From Henckelia pumila (Eukaryota; Streptophyta; Magnoliopsida; Lamiales; Gesneriaceae): 64,000 bases of DNA. The stretch covers positions 128,806,375 to 128,870,374 of the forward strand of contig NC_133121.1 of the NCBI RefSeq assembly GCF_033568475.1, read 5' to 3'. Within the stretch, counting starts at the first letter, position 1, and every line of letters starts with the position of its first letter. The translations under genes and the position numbers were made by a program. Of the stretch, positions 1 to 9,057 are shown piece by piece. The notes under the pieces are model-generated. The model had not been told where the DNA came from and ran no database searches. It saw only the letters and a list, made by a program, of their open reading frames with translations.

Positions 1-1472
1 GCAATATTTTTGGAAAGTTTCCATTCAGTTCGCTTTCGGAAAACTTGCTGGTCGCGGATTAGTTCGTTCTGCGCCGCCAGCGGCCTAAAATAAAGCAGGT
101 TGATATCTTTTGCATTCATTTATTCAACTTGACACGTGGGAAGGACTTACTCTCCTAGTGGCTCGGCTTGGTCTCGCTCCCTTCCCGCACCATTCCTCCC
201 CACTCAAAAGAGCTCACTTCCGCAAGGTTTCAATTCAATTAAAAAACAAGGCAAACGTGGGTTTGTCAAACAATCAAGGCTCAATCAAGCTTGCCTAACC
301 AAACAGGTCCTTAAATCTATAGCTCCTATTAGTGTAAATTCCCCCATTATTTTCTTTGAATCATATACAAACATAAACGTCTATCATTAATTTAACATGT
401 CAATGTCAATTGTAATAATTAAAATTGTGTTTTGATAGAATTGATTCAAATATATTAAAATATAATTTATTGTTTAGATAAATAATATTATAAACTTTAA
501 ATCCATTTTTTATTTTTTTTTAATATTTCGGGTTAATTATGCTTTATTTCAAGTTAACCCAATGATCATGTAATTTGAAATTCATTCAATTTTATATAAC
601 CAATGTGTACATAAATATATAAAATTTGATTTATTATTTCATTGTTAACATAACATACAATCAAAATTTATATATTTAAAATCCTTCCGGAAAACAATGT
701 GTATTGTTATTTAAATCTTTGTGAACGACCAACATTTCCTACAATTGTCATATGTATTAATGGGGCTCCCATCCTTTTTCATTGGGTCCCTTCAAGGGTA
801 TAAGCCCAACTAATTATCAGCCGGAAGAAGAAGTGGGTAGACGATATGGGAATTATTAATTGGATCGAAGATTTGTAAAAAAACTAACAAATTTATAATG
901 CAAACCTAATTAATTTTTCAGGAAGGTTATAAACACGAAAATTTAAAATTTTATTTGATAAGATGCGGTGAATCTTAATAAGAAATAATTATTGGGGTGA
1001 TTAAATATTAAACGAAAATGAAACCAAATTGAATATACCTATTTTCATATCGAATAGGTCTTTTGTGTTTTGTGTCTCTTGTGACTTGTCAGATGATCTC
1101 GGGTCAATCTAATTCATATTTATAACGAAAAATAATATTTTTAACATAAATTTAAAAATTTTAATTTGACAAATCAATCGGAGATTCATCTTTTTTTTAA
1201 ATACTCAAGTATAAGCCAGAACTAAAATGGCTATAAAAGTCACTCATTTTAAAATTTATATTTTCTCCAATTAGGACAAGAGTATTACCACTAGTCCGCC
1301 ACCCTCGTTCAGAACGCAAAGTCATTGTCGTGATATTATCCTCGATCCGCCAACACTATGACTCTAAATATGAATTCTACATGTTCAACAGGTGGTTCTT
1401 GTTCTACCTACCCACGTAGGATAACAATTATTTTCTCATTATTGTTGTTAGTGACTTACTCTCACATATATT
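1..1472. other. Intergenic DNA, no gene recognised
   Basis: AT-rich intergenic sequence. The short open frames here (for example at 110-390 and 1358-1576) have no recognisable domain, and the second runs into the hAT-like element that follows. I see no splice-linked coding exons, no RNA gene and no clear promoter. Confidence 0.5.
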
Positions 1473-1988
1473 TAGAGCCGTCAATTTGGATTAGGTCCGC
1501 TGGGTCAACTCGACCCGTCACACAATTTAAGTGGGTTGAGTTGAAATTTTTTCAACCCAATAAAAGGTGGGCCTAGATGGGCCAACCCGCCTAGGCCCGT
1601 GACCCGCGCGGGTTGGTACAGGCCCGCGGGCCTAGAATTTATTGTTGTATAAGTATTTTTTAATAAAAGTTGTGATTTTTTTTGTATTAATTACTTTATA
1701 TAAAATTTACGCACATGAAATCAATAATTAAAAAAATATTAATATGTTTCTATTACTATTTATTTATGAAATGATTTTTATAATTAATTATAATATTTTT
1801 ATTTATTTTTATTTGTTGTGATTCAATCCGCGGGCCGGCCTGCCTAACACGTAACCCACATTGGGTTGGGTTGAGTTGAGGATTTTGAGCCCGCCAGGAT
1901 GGTGGGTCGGCCCGCCATCAACCCGCTAAAATACAGATTTTTAGTGGGCCGGCTCGCCCGCCATTGATTGGCCTGTTTGACCGCTCTA
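1473..1988. mobile_element. Non-autonomous hAT-like element (MITE), copy 1
   Basis: 516-bp element with imperfect terminal inverted repeats: the left end reads TAGAGCCGTCAATTTGG and the right end, reversed, TAGAGCGGTCAAACAGGCC. It is bordered by an 8-bp duplication, CATATATT at 1465-1472 and CATATATC at 1989-1996 (7 of 8 match). GC-rich subterminal blocks built from GGGCC/GGCCC and CCCGC words flank an AT-rich core. There is no transposase ORF. An 8-bp duplication with TAGxG-type ends is the hAT hallmark. The copy at 16143-16632 is the same family in opposite orientation. Confidence 0.85.
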
Positions 1989-1996
1989 CATATATC

Positions 1997-2670
1997 GTTC
2001 TGTCACGGCCTAGAATATGCATACAAACATGATTGCATAATAAACTTATGTGGGCTGTGGCAACGAATATGTAATCATCCCATTTTTTACAAATGAATGA
2101 ATGACTAAATTGCTATAAAAATCAATTATATATAATTCTGAAACATCTGTTATTCCATTTCAATGTACGAGGAGGGTATTATAAAATGGACAAACTCGCA
2201 GGTTTGTGATTTGTGTTCAAATTTTATTTGTTTAGGTTTCGATTATTCTTACAAAAAACAGCGAAATTGAGTAAAACCATGCTTCAATTTTTTATTTTCA
2301 CATTTATTAGAATTTTTAAAACCATGCTTCAATTTTTTATTTTCACATTTATTAGAATTTTCTCTTATATATTTTTTTAAAAAAATTCCCCCTAAAATTT
2401 GGTTAAGTTGGTCACAAACTAAAACAACAGGTTTTAATTTGGTTCGATTTGTTTGGTTTAAAATTTGAACTACATCAATTTTGTCCATCATTTTGGTTTA
2501 AATAAAATTCAGTTCACCTCTAATTTTGATTTTAACCTTATTATAACAATTTATTTCATACTTTTTATTAGTAATAATGATTAATGATATGAATCTTTTG
2601 ACGTTTTTTTAATAAAAAATTAAGCACGGAGAATTAATGAAATGATAATATGAATGAAAAAAAAGGAAAT
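1997..2670. other. Intergenic DNA with a 45-bp tandem duplication
   Basis: AT-rich sequence without a gene. A 45-bp unit beginning AAAACCATGCTTC is present twice in tandem, at 2273-2317 and 2318-2362, almost without change, so the duplication is recent. The open frame on the minus strand across it (2249-2491) exists only because the repeat length is a multiple of three. Confidence 0.6.
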
Positions 2671-2933
2671 TGTTGAAAATATATTATTTTATTATTGTTG
2701 AATATTGAATGTTGAATATTGAGTTGTAAAATGTGGAAAATTAGTGTGTGATGATGTAGATGATGATGTTTTAATTTTTGGACTAATATCAACTGTGGAT
2801 CTATAAATAGGTCTTCATTTGTGATGAAAAATACAATTGAGTTGAGAGAAAAATATTATAAAGTGTAGAGTTTGATAAATTTTGAGTTTTGGAGTATTCA
2901 CTTTTTACCGTAAATTTTTATTTTTTCACAACA
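2671..2933 (+). repeat. 5' LTR of the copia element
   Basis: 263-bp LTR starting TGTTGAAAAT and ending CACAACA. It differs from the 3' LTR by a small duplication in the GAATATTGAATG stretch and by scattered substitutions, so the insertion is not very young. CTATAAATAG near 2802 is a good TATA box. The sequence CGTTATCAGCACGA right after the LTR (from 2934) is the presumed primer-binding site, a form resembling part of the initiator tRNA-Met acceptor complement. Confidence 0.9.
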
Positions 2934-3246
2934 CGTTATCAGCACGATCGCTCGAAGGTTCTCTATATTTTCCGACGCTCCAAAATACAAGAAGAAGTCA
3001 AAAATATTCAACAAGTAAGAATTTTTATTTTACTGTTTATATATTTTTATTGTGTATATATTAATATATAATATCATGTTATGAAAAAAATAGTTTTTTT
3101 TCAAAACTTGTTATAAATCCTGGGAGGATGTTAAGACGACATCCCACACTCCCGGTAAGGGATACGACATGTATAAAAGCCTCTAAGGTTTTTAAACAAT
3201 AACGTGATATATATTTATTATGTATATATATTAACTGTATCAATAT

Positions 3247-3520
3247 ATAATTTCATGTTATTATATAAAAGGTTGTCTATGACACTGATCTTATAATAAC
3301 GTGATATGATATAAATTATTGTGTATTTATATACTAACCATATTCGTATAATCTCATGTTATTATATAAAAAGTTGTCTACGACACCGATCTTATAATAA
3401 TGTGATATGATATACTATACCTGACTTTATACTAACTATATTGGTATAATTTCATAATATTATATAAAAGGTTGTCTACGACACCAATCTTATAATAATG
3501 TGATATGATATACATAATTA
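3247..3520 (+). repeat. Tandem repeat, about 100-bp units, in the copia leader
   Basis: Three tandem units start at 3247, 3348 and 3446 (101, 98 and about 75 bp). Each holds the words TTATATAAAA, GTTGTCTAYGACACC and CTTATAATAA. A weaker fourth unit may precede them. They lie in the untranslated leader between the primer site and gag. No coding frame is preserved through them. Confidence 0.8.
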
Positions 3521-3712
3521 TTTAATTATGATTATCATTATATGCATTGCATCATTATCACAAATTTTATTCAACACATACTCAATTTTTTCCTTACCCC
3601 CAACGGTCACAAAACGGCTAGTTTTTTGCCTATAAATATGTTCACTCAAACTCATTTTCAATCACACCAAAATTCATTCTTTCTCTCAAAATATTTACTC
3701 GATTTTTCGAAG

Positions 3713-3886
3713 ATGAAGATGAAGGCATTTATAAGGCTATTTTTCATAACGGCTGTGATCATCATGCTCACGAGTCTTGTACTCACCAGCGATTTTCCAC
3801 CGCACACATTTTATCTATATTTAAACATACTTGTACTCTTCGTTTATCCATTATTTTGTATTATCATATTAATGGAAATTAACTAA
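3713..3886 (+). other. Short leader ORF with a signal-peptide-like start
   Basis: A 57-codon ORF in the copia leader starting MKMKAFIRLFFITAVIIM, i.e. a basic N-terminus followed by a long hydrophobic stretch, with a second hydrophobic stretch near its end. It lies about 75 bp downstream of TATAAATATG (3631-3640) and 3' of CAACGGTCACAAAACGG, so it looks like a small promoter with a transcript start. I do not recognise the product. It may be a chance ORF in an AT-rich leader; the hydrophobicity could come from T-rich codons. Confidence 0.3.
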
Positions 3887-3917
3887 TAAAATGCATTGTT
3901 GTTTTTCTAGTACCATC

Positions 3918-4468
3918 ATGTCAAATTTGGCAAAAACTTAAATTCGTTGCTCTCGATATCACTAGAAAAGAACAACGAATTGTTAATAAGAAATAATCAA
4001 TCCCGACCCACTGGATCCACGACATTTCCTGAAGCAAATGTCGTAATGAAAAATGAAAACCAAAATCAAAGGCATAAACAAGATTTTGGTCGTGGTCGTG
4101 GTCGTGGTCGTGGTCGAGGAAGTGGATGTGGTCATGAACGTGGATGTAAAAATGATCACGGTCGTGGTTACGGCCGTAGATATGAAAATAATCGAGATAG
4201 TTACTTCAATAACTAATCTCAAAAGAACGTCACGAACCACCCAAAAGGACAGCATGAAAATATGAGTGAAAATAAAAATCATTCAAAAAGATATGAGAGT
4301 GCTTATTATAAATGTGGCACTCCAATAAATTGGTCATGTACCCCTGAGCACTTATGTAAGCTCTTTAAAGTATCGATAAAGGAAAAAGAAAAAGAGACCA
4401 ATTTTGTTGAAATCAGTAACCATTTAAGTGGTTCAACTTATTTCAATGCTGCAGATTTTTTCAAATGA
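3918..4468 (+). pseudogene. Copia gag remnant with a large internal deletion
   Basis: The frame starts at ATG 3918 with MSNLAK, the usual start of this type of copia gag, but shifts frame at once. It continues as an LDITRKN-like stretch and then joins directly to the C-terminal part NELLIRNNQSRPTGSTTFPE. The roughly 200-residue capsid (UBN2) region is therefore missing. What remains is the Arg-Gly-rich tail (RGRGRGRGRG, near 4090-4130) and, after another frame change, a damaged zinc knuckle (YKCGTPINWSCTPEHLC, near 4305). TTTTTCTAG just before the ATG (3902-3910) would serve as a 3' splice site for a leader intron. Confidence 0.75.
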
Positions 4469-4618
4469 TTTCGAGAACATTGATTAATATATTGGTGGGA
4501 CTAGAATGTAACATGCTATATTTTTCATGCATTCTTATGAAACATGATATATTTTGCATATATATATTATCCTTGATTTTTTTTATTATATTTTTGTGAA
4601 GTTTGATACGAAAATGTT

Positions 4619-5068
4619 ATGAGCAAACATGGAAATAATATCATGGAAATTTGCATACCAGATAGTGGTACAACGCACACTATTCTGCGAGATAAAATAT
4701 ATTTCTTGGAAATAAAACCAACAAAAGCAATGGTGAATACCATATCAGGTCCTGTAGACTTGATTGAAGGTTGTGGTAAAGCACAATTTTTGTTACCAAA
4801 TGGTACAAAATTTCTGATAAATGATGTTTTATATTCACCACAATCGAAAAGAAATTTGTTGAGTTTTAATGACATATATTCTCATGGATATGATACTGAG
4901 ACGATAACTGATGGAAATCAGAAATATATGTGTCTTACCACATATAAATCAGGAAAGAAATATGTGGTTGAAAAATTATCAATGCTCCCTACTGGATTGC
5001 ATTATACACATATAAGGCCAATCGAATCAAATATGGTGGTTAATAGTTTTTCAATATTAACCAATTGA
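4619..5068 (+). pseudogene. Copia protease region
   Basis: Aspartic protease part of the polyprotein. The active-site motif DSGTTHTILRDK is visible near residues 17-28 of this open stretch, followed by the usual flap region and LLSFNDIYSHGYD. The methionine at 4619 is internal to the old polyprotein and not a true start. The frame ends at a TGA (5066-5068) directly before the integrase domain, which continues in the same frame, so this is a nonsense mutation within one polyprotein. Confidence 0.85.
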
Positions 5069-5077
5069 CATGATCGA

Positions 5078-6120
5078 TTGGGACATCCTGGTTCAATAAT
5101 GATGCGAAGAATTATTGAAAATACGCATGGTCATCCATTGAAAGACCAGAAGATCTTTCAGAATAATAAGTTTCAGTGTAAAGCATGTTCTCTTGAAAAA
5201 CTTATTATAAGACCATCACCAACTAAAATCCAAACAGAATCACCCATATTTATTGAACGTATTCAGGGTGATATTTATGGGCCAATTCATCCACCATGTG
5301 GACCATTTCGATATTTTATGGTATTGATCGATGCCTCCAGCAGATGGTCACATGTATGCTTATTATCAACTTGGAATGTGGCATTTGCAAGACTAATGGC
5401 TCAAATAATAAAATTGCGGAATCAATTTCCCGATTATACAATCAAGAAAATAAAACTTGATAATGCTGGAGAATTTACTTCCCAAACTTTCAATGACTAT
5501 TGTATGTCAATGGGAATTACTGTTGAACATCCTGTTGCTCATGTTCATACACATAATGGATTAGCTGAATCATTGATTAAATGTCTACAACTGATTTCTA
5601 GACCAATGATTATGAAAACAAAACTCCCTATTTCTATATGGGGACATGCAATTTTACATGTTGCGGCATTAATTCGCATCAGACCAAGTACATATCATAA
5701 ATTCTCCCCATTGCAACTTGCATTTGGTAAAAAACCAAATATCTATCATCTGAGAATTTTTGGATGTATGGTGTATGTGCCTATTGCACCACCTCAACGA
5801 TAAAAAATGGGCCCACAAAAAAAATCGGTATTTATATCGGTTATGATAGTCCATCAATCATTCGATATCTTGAGCCTCAGACTGGCGATGTGTTTACAGC
5901 ACGCTTTGCTGATTGTCATTTTAATGAAGAAATCTTCCCAATGTTAGGGGGAGAAAAGAAACACATCGAAAAAGAAATCACATGGTATGTACCATCATTG
6001 TTACATTTGGATCCAATGAGCAAACAATGTGAGAAAGATGTACAACAAATTGTACACTTTGCAGACACAAAAGGGGTAAAAATCATATATACACGCTGTA
6101 AATGCTCCTGCTCGAATTGA
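5078..6120 (+). pseudogene. Copia integrase region, one frameshift
   Basis: Integrase of the same polyprotein. It contains the GAG-pre-integrase part (LGHPGSIMMRRIIE and the CxxC of CKACSLEK) and the catalytic core with the three acidic residues: D in GDIYGP, D in KLDNAGEF and E in GLAESLIK. The frame is lost near 5800 in a run of A residues and goes on in another frame (TKKIGIYIGYDSPSI), then returns near 6075-6130 to the frame used by the RT. The product would integrate retrotransposon DNA; here it cannot be made intact. Confidence 0.85.
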
Positions 6121-6166
6121 AATTCCAAAGAAACAAATTGAAGACACTCATGATGTCATAAAACGC

Positions 6167-7406
6167 TTGAAGCGTGGAAGGCCAGTCGGTTCCAAGGATA
6201 AAAATCTTCCGAAAAGAAAAGTCATAGAGAAACACGATAATCATAAAATAGAAAATGGTGTTCCAGAAGAAACACCAGATGATGAAAATGTTCTGTCAGA
6301 ACCACAAACTGACGAGAATCGTGAAATCTCTATCAATTATATTAATACTGGAAAAACATGGAACCGAAAAGATATAGAAGATATTGATGAGATATTTTCT
6401 TATAATGTGGCATGTGACACCATAAATAAAAACGAGGATCATGAACCAAAATCCTTTGGTGAATGTAAAACTCGTCATGATTGGGCAAAATGGAAAGATG
6501 TCATCCAGGTTGAATTGGATTCGCTAAATAAACGCAATGTTTTTGGACCTATAGTCCTCACACCTGAAGGTGTAAAACCTATTGGATACAAATGGATTTT
6601 TATTCGAAAGCGAAATAAGAAAAATGAAATAGTCAGATATAAAGCCAGACTTGTTGCACAAGGTTTTTTTCAAAGGCCTGGAATTGATTATGAAGAAACT
6701 TATTCTCCTGTTATGGATGCAATTACGTTTCGATATTTGATTAGTTTGGCAGTGTCTGAAAATTTGGAAATGTGTCTTATGGATGTTGTTACAGCTTACT
6801 TATACGGATCACTTGATAGTGATGTATACATGAAAATTCCTGAAGGATTTAAGATGCCTGAAGCACAAAGTTCAAAACCCAAAGAATTTTATTATGTAAA
6901 ATTGCAAAGATCATTATATGGGTTAAAGCAATCTGGCCGAATGTGGTATAATCGGCTAAGTGAGCACTTGATGAAAAAGGGATATGTAAATGATCCAATA
7001 TGCCCTTGTGTTTTCATCAAGAAAACAACATCCGGATGTGTAATTATTACTGTATATGTTGATGATTTAAACATCATTGGAACGAATAAAGAAATTCAAG
7101 AAGTTATGATGTACTTGAAGGAAGAATTCGAAATGAAGGATCTTGGAAAAACCAAGTATTGTCTGGGTTTGCAAATCGAACAAAAAAAATGTGGAATTTT
7201 TGTTCAACAGGCAAATTATACAGAAAAGATCCTTAAACGTTTTAATATGGATAAATCAAATCCATTAAGTACTCCAATGGTTGTAAGATCATTAAACATA
7301 AAAAAGGATCCATTCTGTCCATGTGGAGATGATAAAGTTATTCTTGGTCCAGAAGTACCATATCTAAGTGTCATTGGTGCCCTTATGTATCTTGCAAATT
7401 GCACTA
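6167..7406 (+). pseudogene. Copia reverse transcriptase region
   Basis: RT domain of the copia polyprotein, open for about 413 codons. Visible motifs are [32 protein letters not shown] (first catalytic Asp present) and YVDDLNIIG (catalytic pair present). The domain reads to YLANCTR and is then broken off by foreign sequence. The catalytic residues are intact, but the polyprotein is not. Confidence 0.9.
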
Positions 7407-7779
7407 GGTTATATCAAGATGACAGTAAAAGAATGTCGGAAGAATTCTATTCTATGTACTGAAGTAGTATAGAACTAACCTAGAATTGACATATGTGTTA
7501 GTGGTTAGATTATACAGCAATTATTCAGATGAAAGAGTCCGACCTTTATACGAAATTAAAGGAGTTTTCGATAGAGTGGTGTTTAGTACTAAGGTATTAT
7601 GACAACTCGTATAGAAAAGCACTATTTGAACTGAAGAACTCCAGAAATAGCTAGCGGAGTGAAGAATGAAGAATTATCCTAGTACCGAATTGATTAATAA
7701 TTCTGCGATAATAAGTGAGTTGAAAAGATGATATTCTACTATTGTCAAAAGGGAATTAATAGCTAAACTCATGCCAATA
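7407..7779. other. About 373-bp insertion between RT and RNase H
   Basis: The copia protein normally runs straight from the YLANCTR motif into PDISFAV. Here the two halves are separated by about 373 bp that encode nothing related: the frame closes at 7460-7462 and the RNase H frame resumes at about 7780. I see no clear terminal repeats or target duplication, and I do not recognise the sequence. It may be a transposon fragment or filler DNA from break repair. Confidence 0.65.
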
Positions 7780-8427
7780 AGACCTGATATATCTTTTGCT
7801 GTAAATTTATTGACAAGATTCAGTTCATATCCAATAAAGAGGCACTGGAACGGAATTAAACATATATTTCGTTATCTACGAGGAACAACAGATTTGGGAC
7901 TTTTGTACTCAAAAGACACCAATCAAAGTATCATTGGTTATGCTGATGCTGGATATTTATCCGATCCACATAAGACACGTTCTCAAACCGAATATGTATT
8001 TACTCGTGGAGGCACCGCAATTTCTTGGCGTTCACAGAAACAAACACTCGTAACAACTTCATCAAATCACGCTGAAATTATTGCGCTACATGAAGCAAGC
8101 CGTGAATGTGTTTGGCTAAAATCAATGACACAACATATCCAAACTTTTTGTGGATTATCAGTAGACAAGAAGCCTGTGACGTTGTATGAAGACAATGCTG
8201 CATGTATTGCTTAAATGAAAGAAGGATACATCAAAAGTGACAGAACAAAACATATACCCCCAAAGTTCTTTGCCTACACTCAAGAACTTGAGAAGAATAA
8301 AGATATTGATATCTGTTATATTCAATCAAGTGAGAACTCATCAGATCTCTTCACAAAGGCACTTCCCACGACGATATTCAGAAAGCATATATACAACATT
8401 GAGATTCGCAATCTGCGGAATATGTGA
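7780..8427 (+). pseudogene. Copia RNase H region
   Basis: RNase H domain of the copia polyprotein, in a different frame from the RT because of the insertion. It has GYADAGYLSDPHKTRS (Asp), SSNHAEIIALHEA (Glu) and YEDNAACIA (Asp), the usual order in copia. A TAA at 8212-8214 interrupts the frame, which then continues unchanged to the end (SSDLFTKALP) at the TGA of 8425-8427. Confidence 0.9.
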
Positions 8428-8582
8428 AGAATCACTCATGTTAACATGAGGGGGAGTTTACGTGGCTGCACTCTTTTTTCCTTGCTATGGTTTTTATCCC
8501 ACTGTGTTTTTCCTAGTAAGGTTTTTAACGAGGCAGAATAAAAACACATAATAAAGACAATCATCATATGCCGATCATTATC

Positions 8583-8593
8583 ACAAGGGGGAG
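8583..8593 (+). other. Polypurine tract
   Basis: The purine stretch AAGGGGGAG lies directly before the 3' LTR of the copia element, as required for second-strand priming. A similar AGGGGGAG tract occurs at about 8449-8456. Confidence 0.75.
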
Positions 8594-8840
8594 TGTTGAA
8601 AATATATTATTTTATTATTGTTGAATATTGAGTTGTAAAATGTGAAAATAGTGTGTGATGATGTAGATGATGATGTTTTAATTTTTGGACTAATCTCAAA
8701 TGTGGATCTATAAATAGGTCTTCATTTGTGATGAAAAATACAATTGAGTTGAGAGAAAAATATTATAAAATATAGAGTTTGATAAATTTTGAGTTTTGAA
8801 ATATTCACTTTTTACCGTAAATTTTTACTTTTTCAAAACT
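8594..8840 (+). repeat. 3' LTR of the copia element
   Basis: 247-bp copy of the LTR at 2671-2933. The final bases read AAACT instead of AACA, a change at the very end. The flanking GAAAT (8841-8845) matches the duplicate at 2666-2670 exactly, which fixes this boundary. Confidence 0.9.
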
Positions 8841-8845
8841 GAAAT

Positions 8846-9057
8846 TTTTTTTTATAATAAATCGAAGTAGCCGTGTTGTGAAACATCGACCCCTTAGATT
8901 TTCTAGATATAGAATGAACCAATCAGGAAATCCCATTTCTCCACGTGTCATCCGCTGAAGCAATTTCAAATTGACCCCAAAAGATTATATATTGTGGTAG
9001 ATAACAAAAAATTCGTTCAAAATATCTTTGCAACAGAAGAGTCTTTTCCCACCTGAA
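8846..9057 (+). promoter_or_regulatory. CURT1A upstream region
   Basis: Only about 210 bp separate the copia element from the CURT1A start codon. The stretch contains CCACGTGTCAT near 8941, a G-box-type ACGT motif often seen upstream of light-regulated chloroplast genes, and TTATATATTG near 8985 as a possible TATA region. The assignments rest on motif and position only. Confidence 0.45.

Larger units (their letters stand above)
2671..8840 (+). mobile_element. Ty1/copia LTR retrotransposon, degenerate
   Basis: A complete-length but dead copia element of about 6.2 kb. It has two similar LTRs starting TGTTGAAAAT (2671-2933 and 8594-8840) and an exact 5-bp target duplication GAAAT (2666-2670 and 8841-8845). 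A primer-site-like stretch follows the 5' LTR and a G-rich polypurine tract precedes the 3' LTR. The domain order protease, integrase, RT, RNase H identifies copia. Coding capacity is destroyed by a large gag deletion, frameshifts, stop codons and an insertion between RT and RNase H. The element ends about 220 bp upstream of the CURT1A start codon. Confidence 0.95.

Noticed and set aside
3983-4282. Minus-strand ORF with Thr runs
   Set aside because: Antisense of the Arg-Gly repeat of the copia gag.
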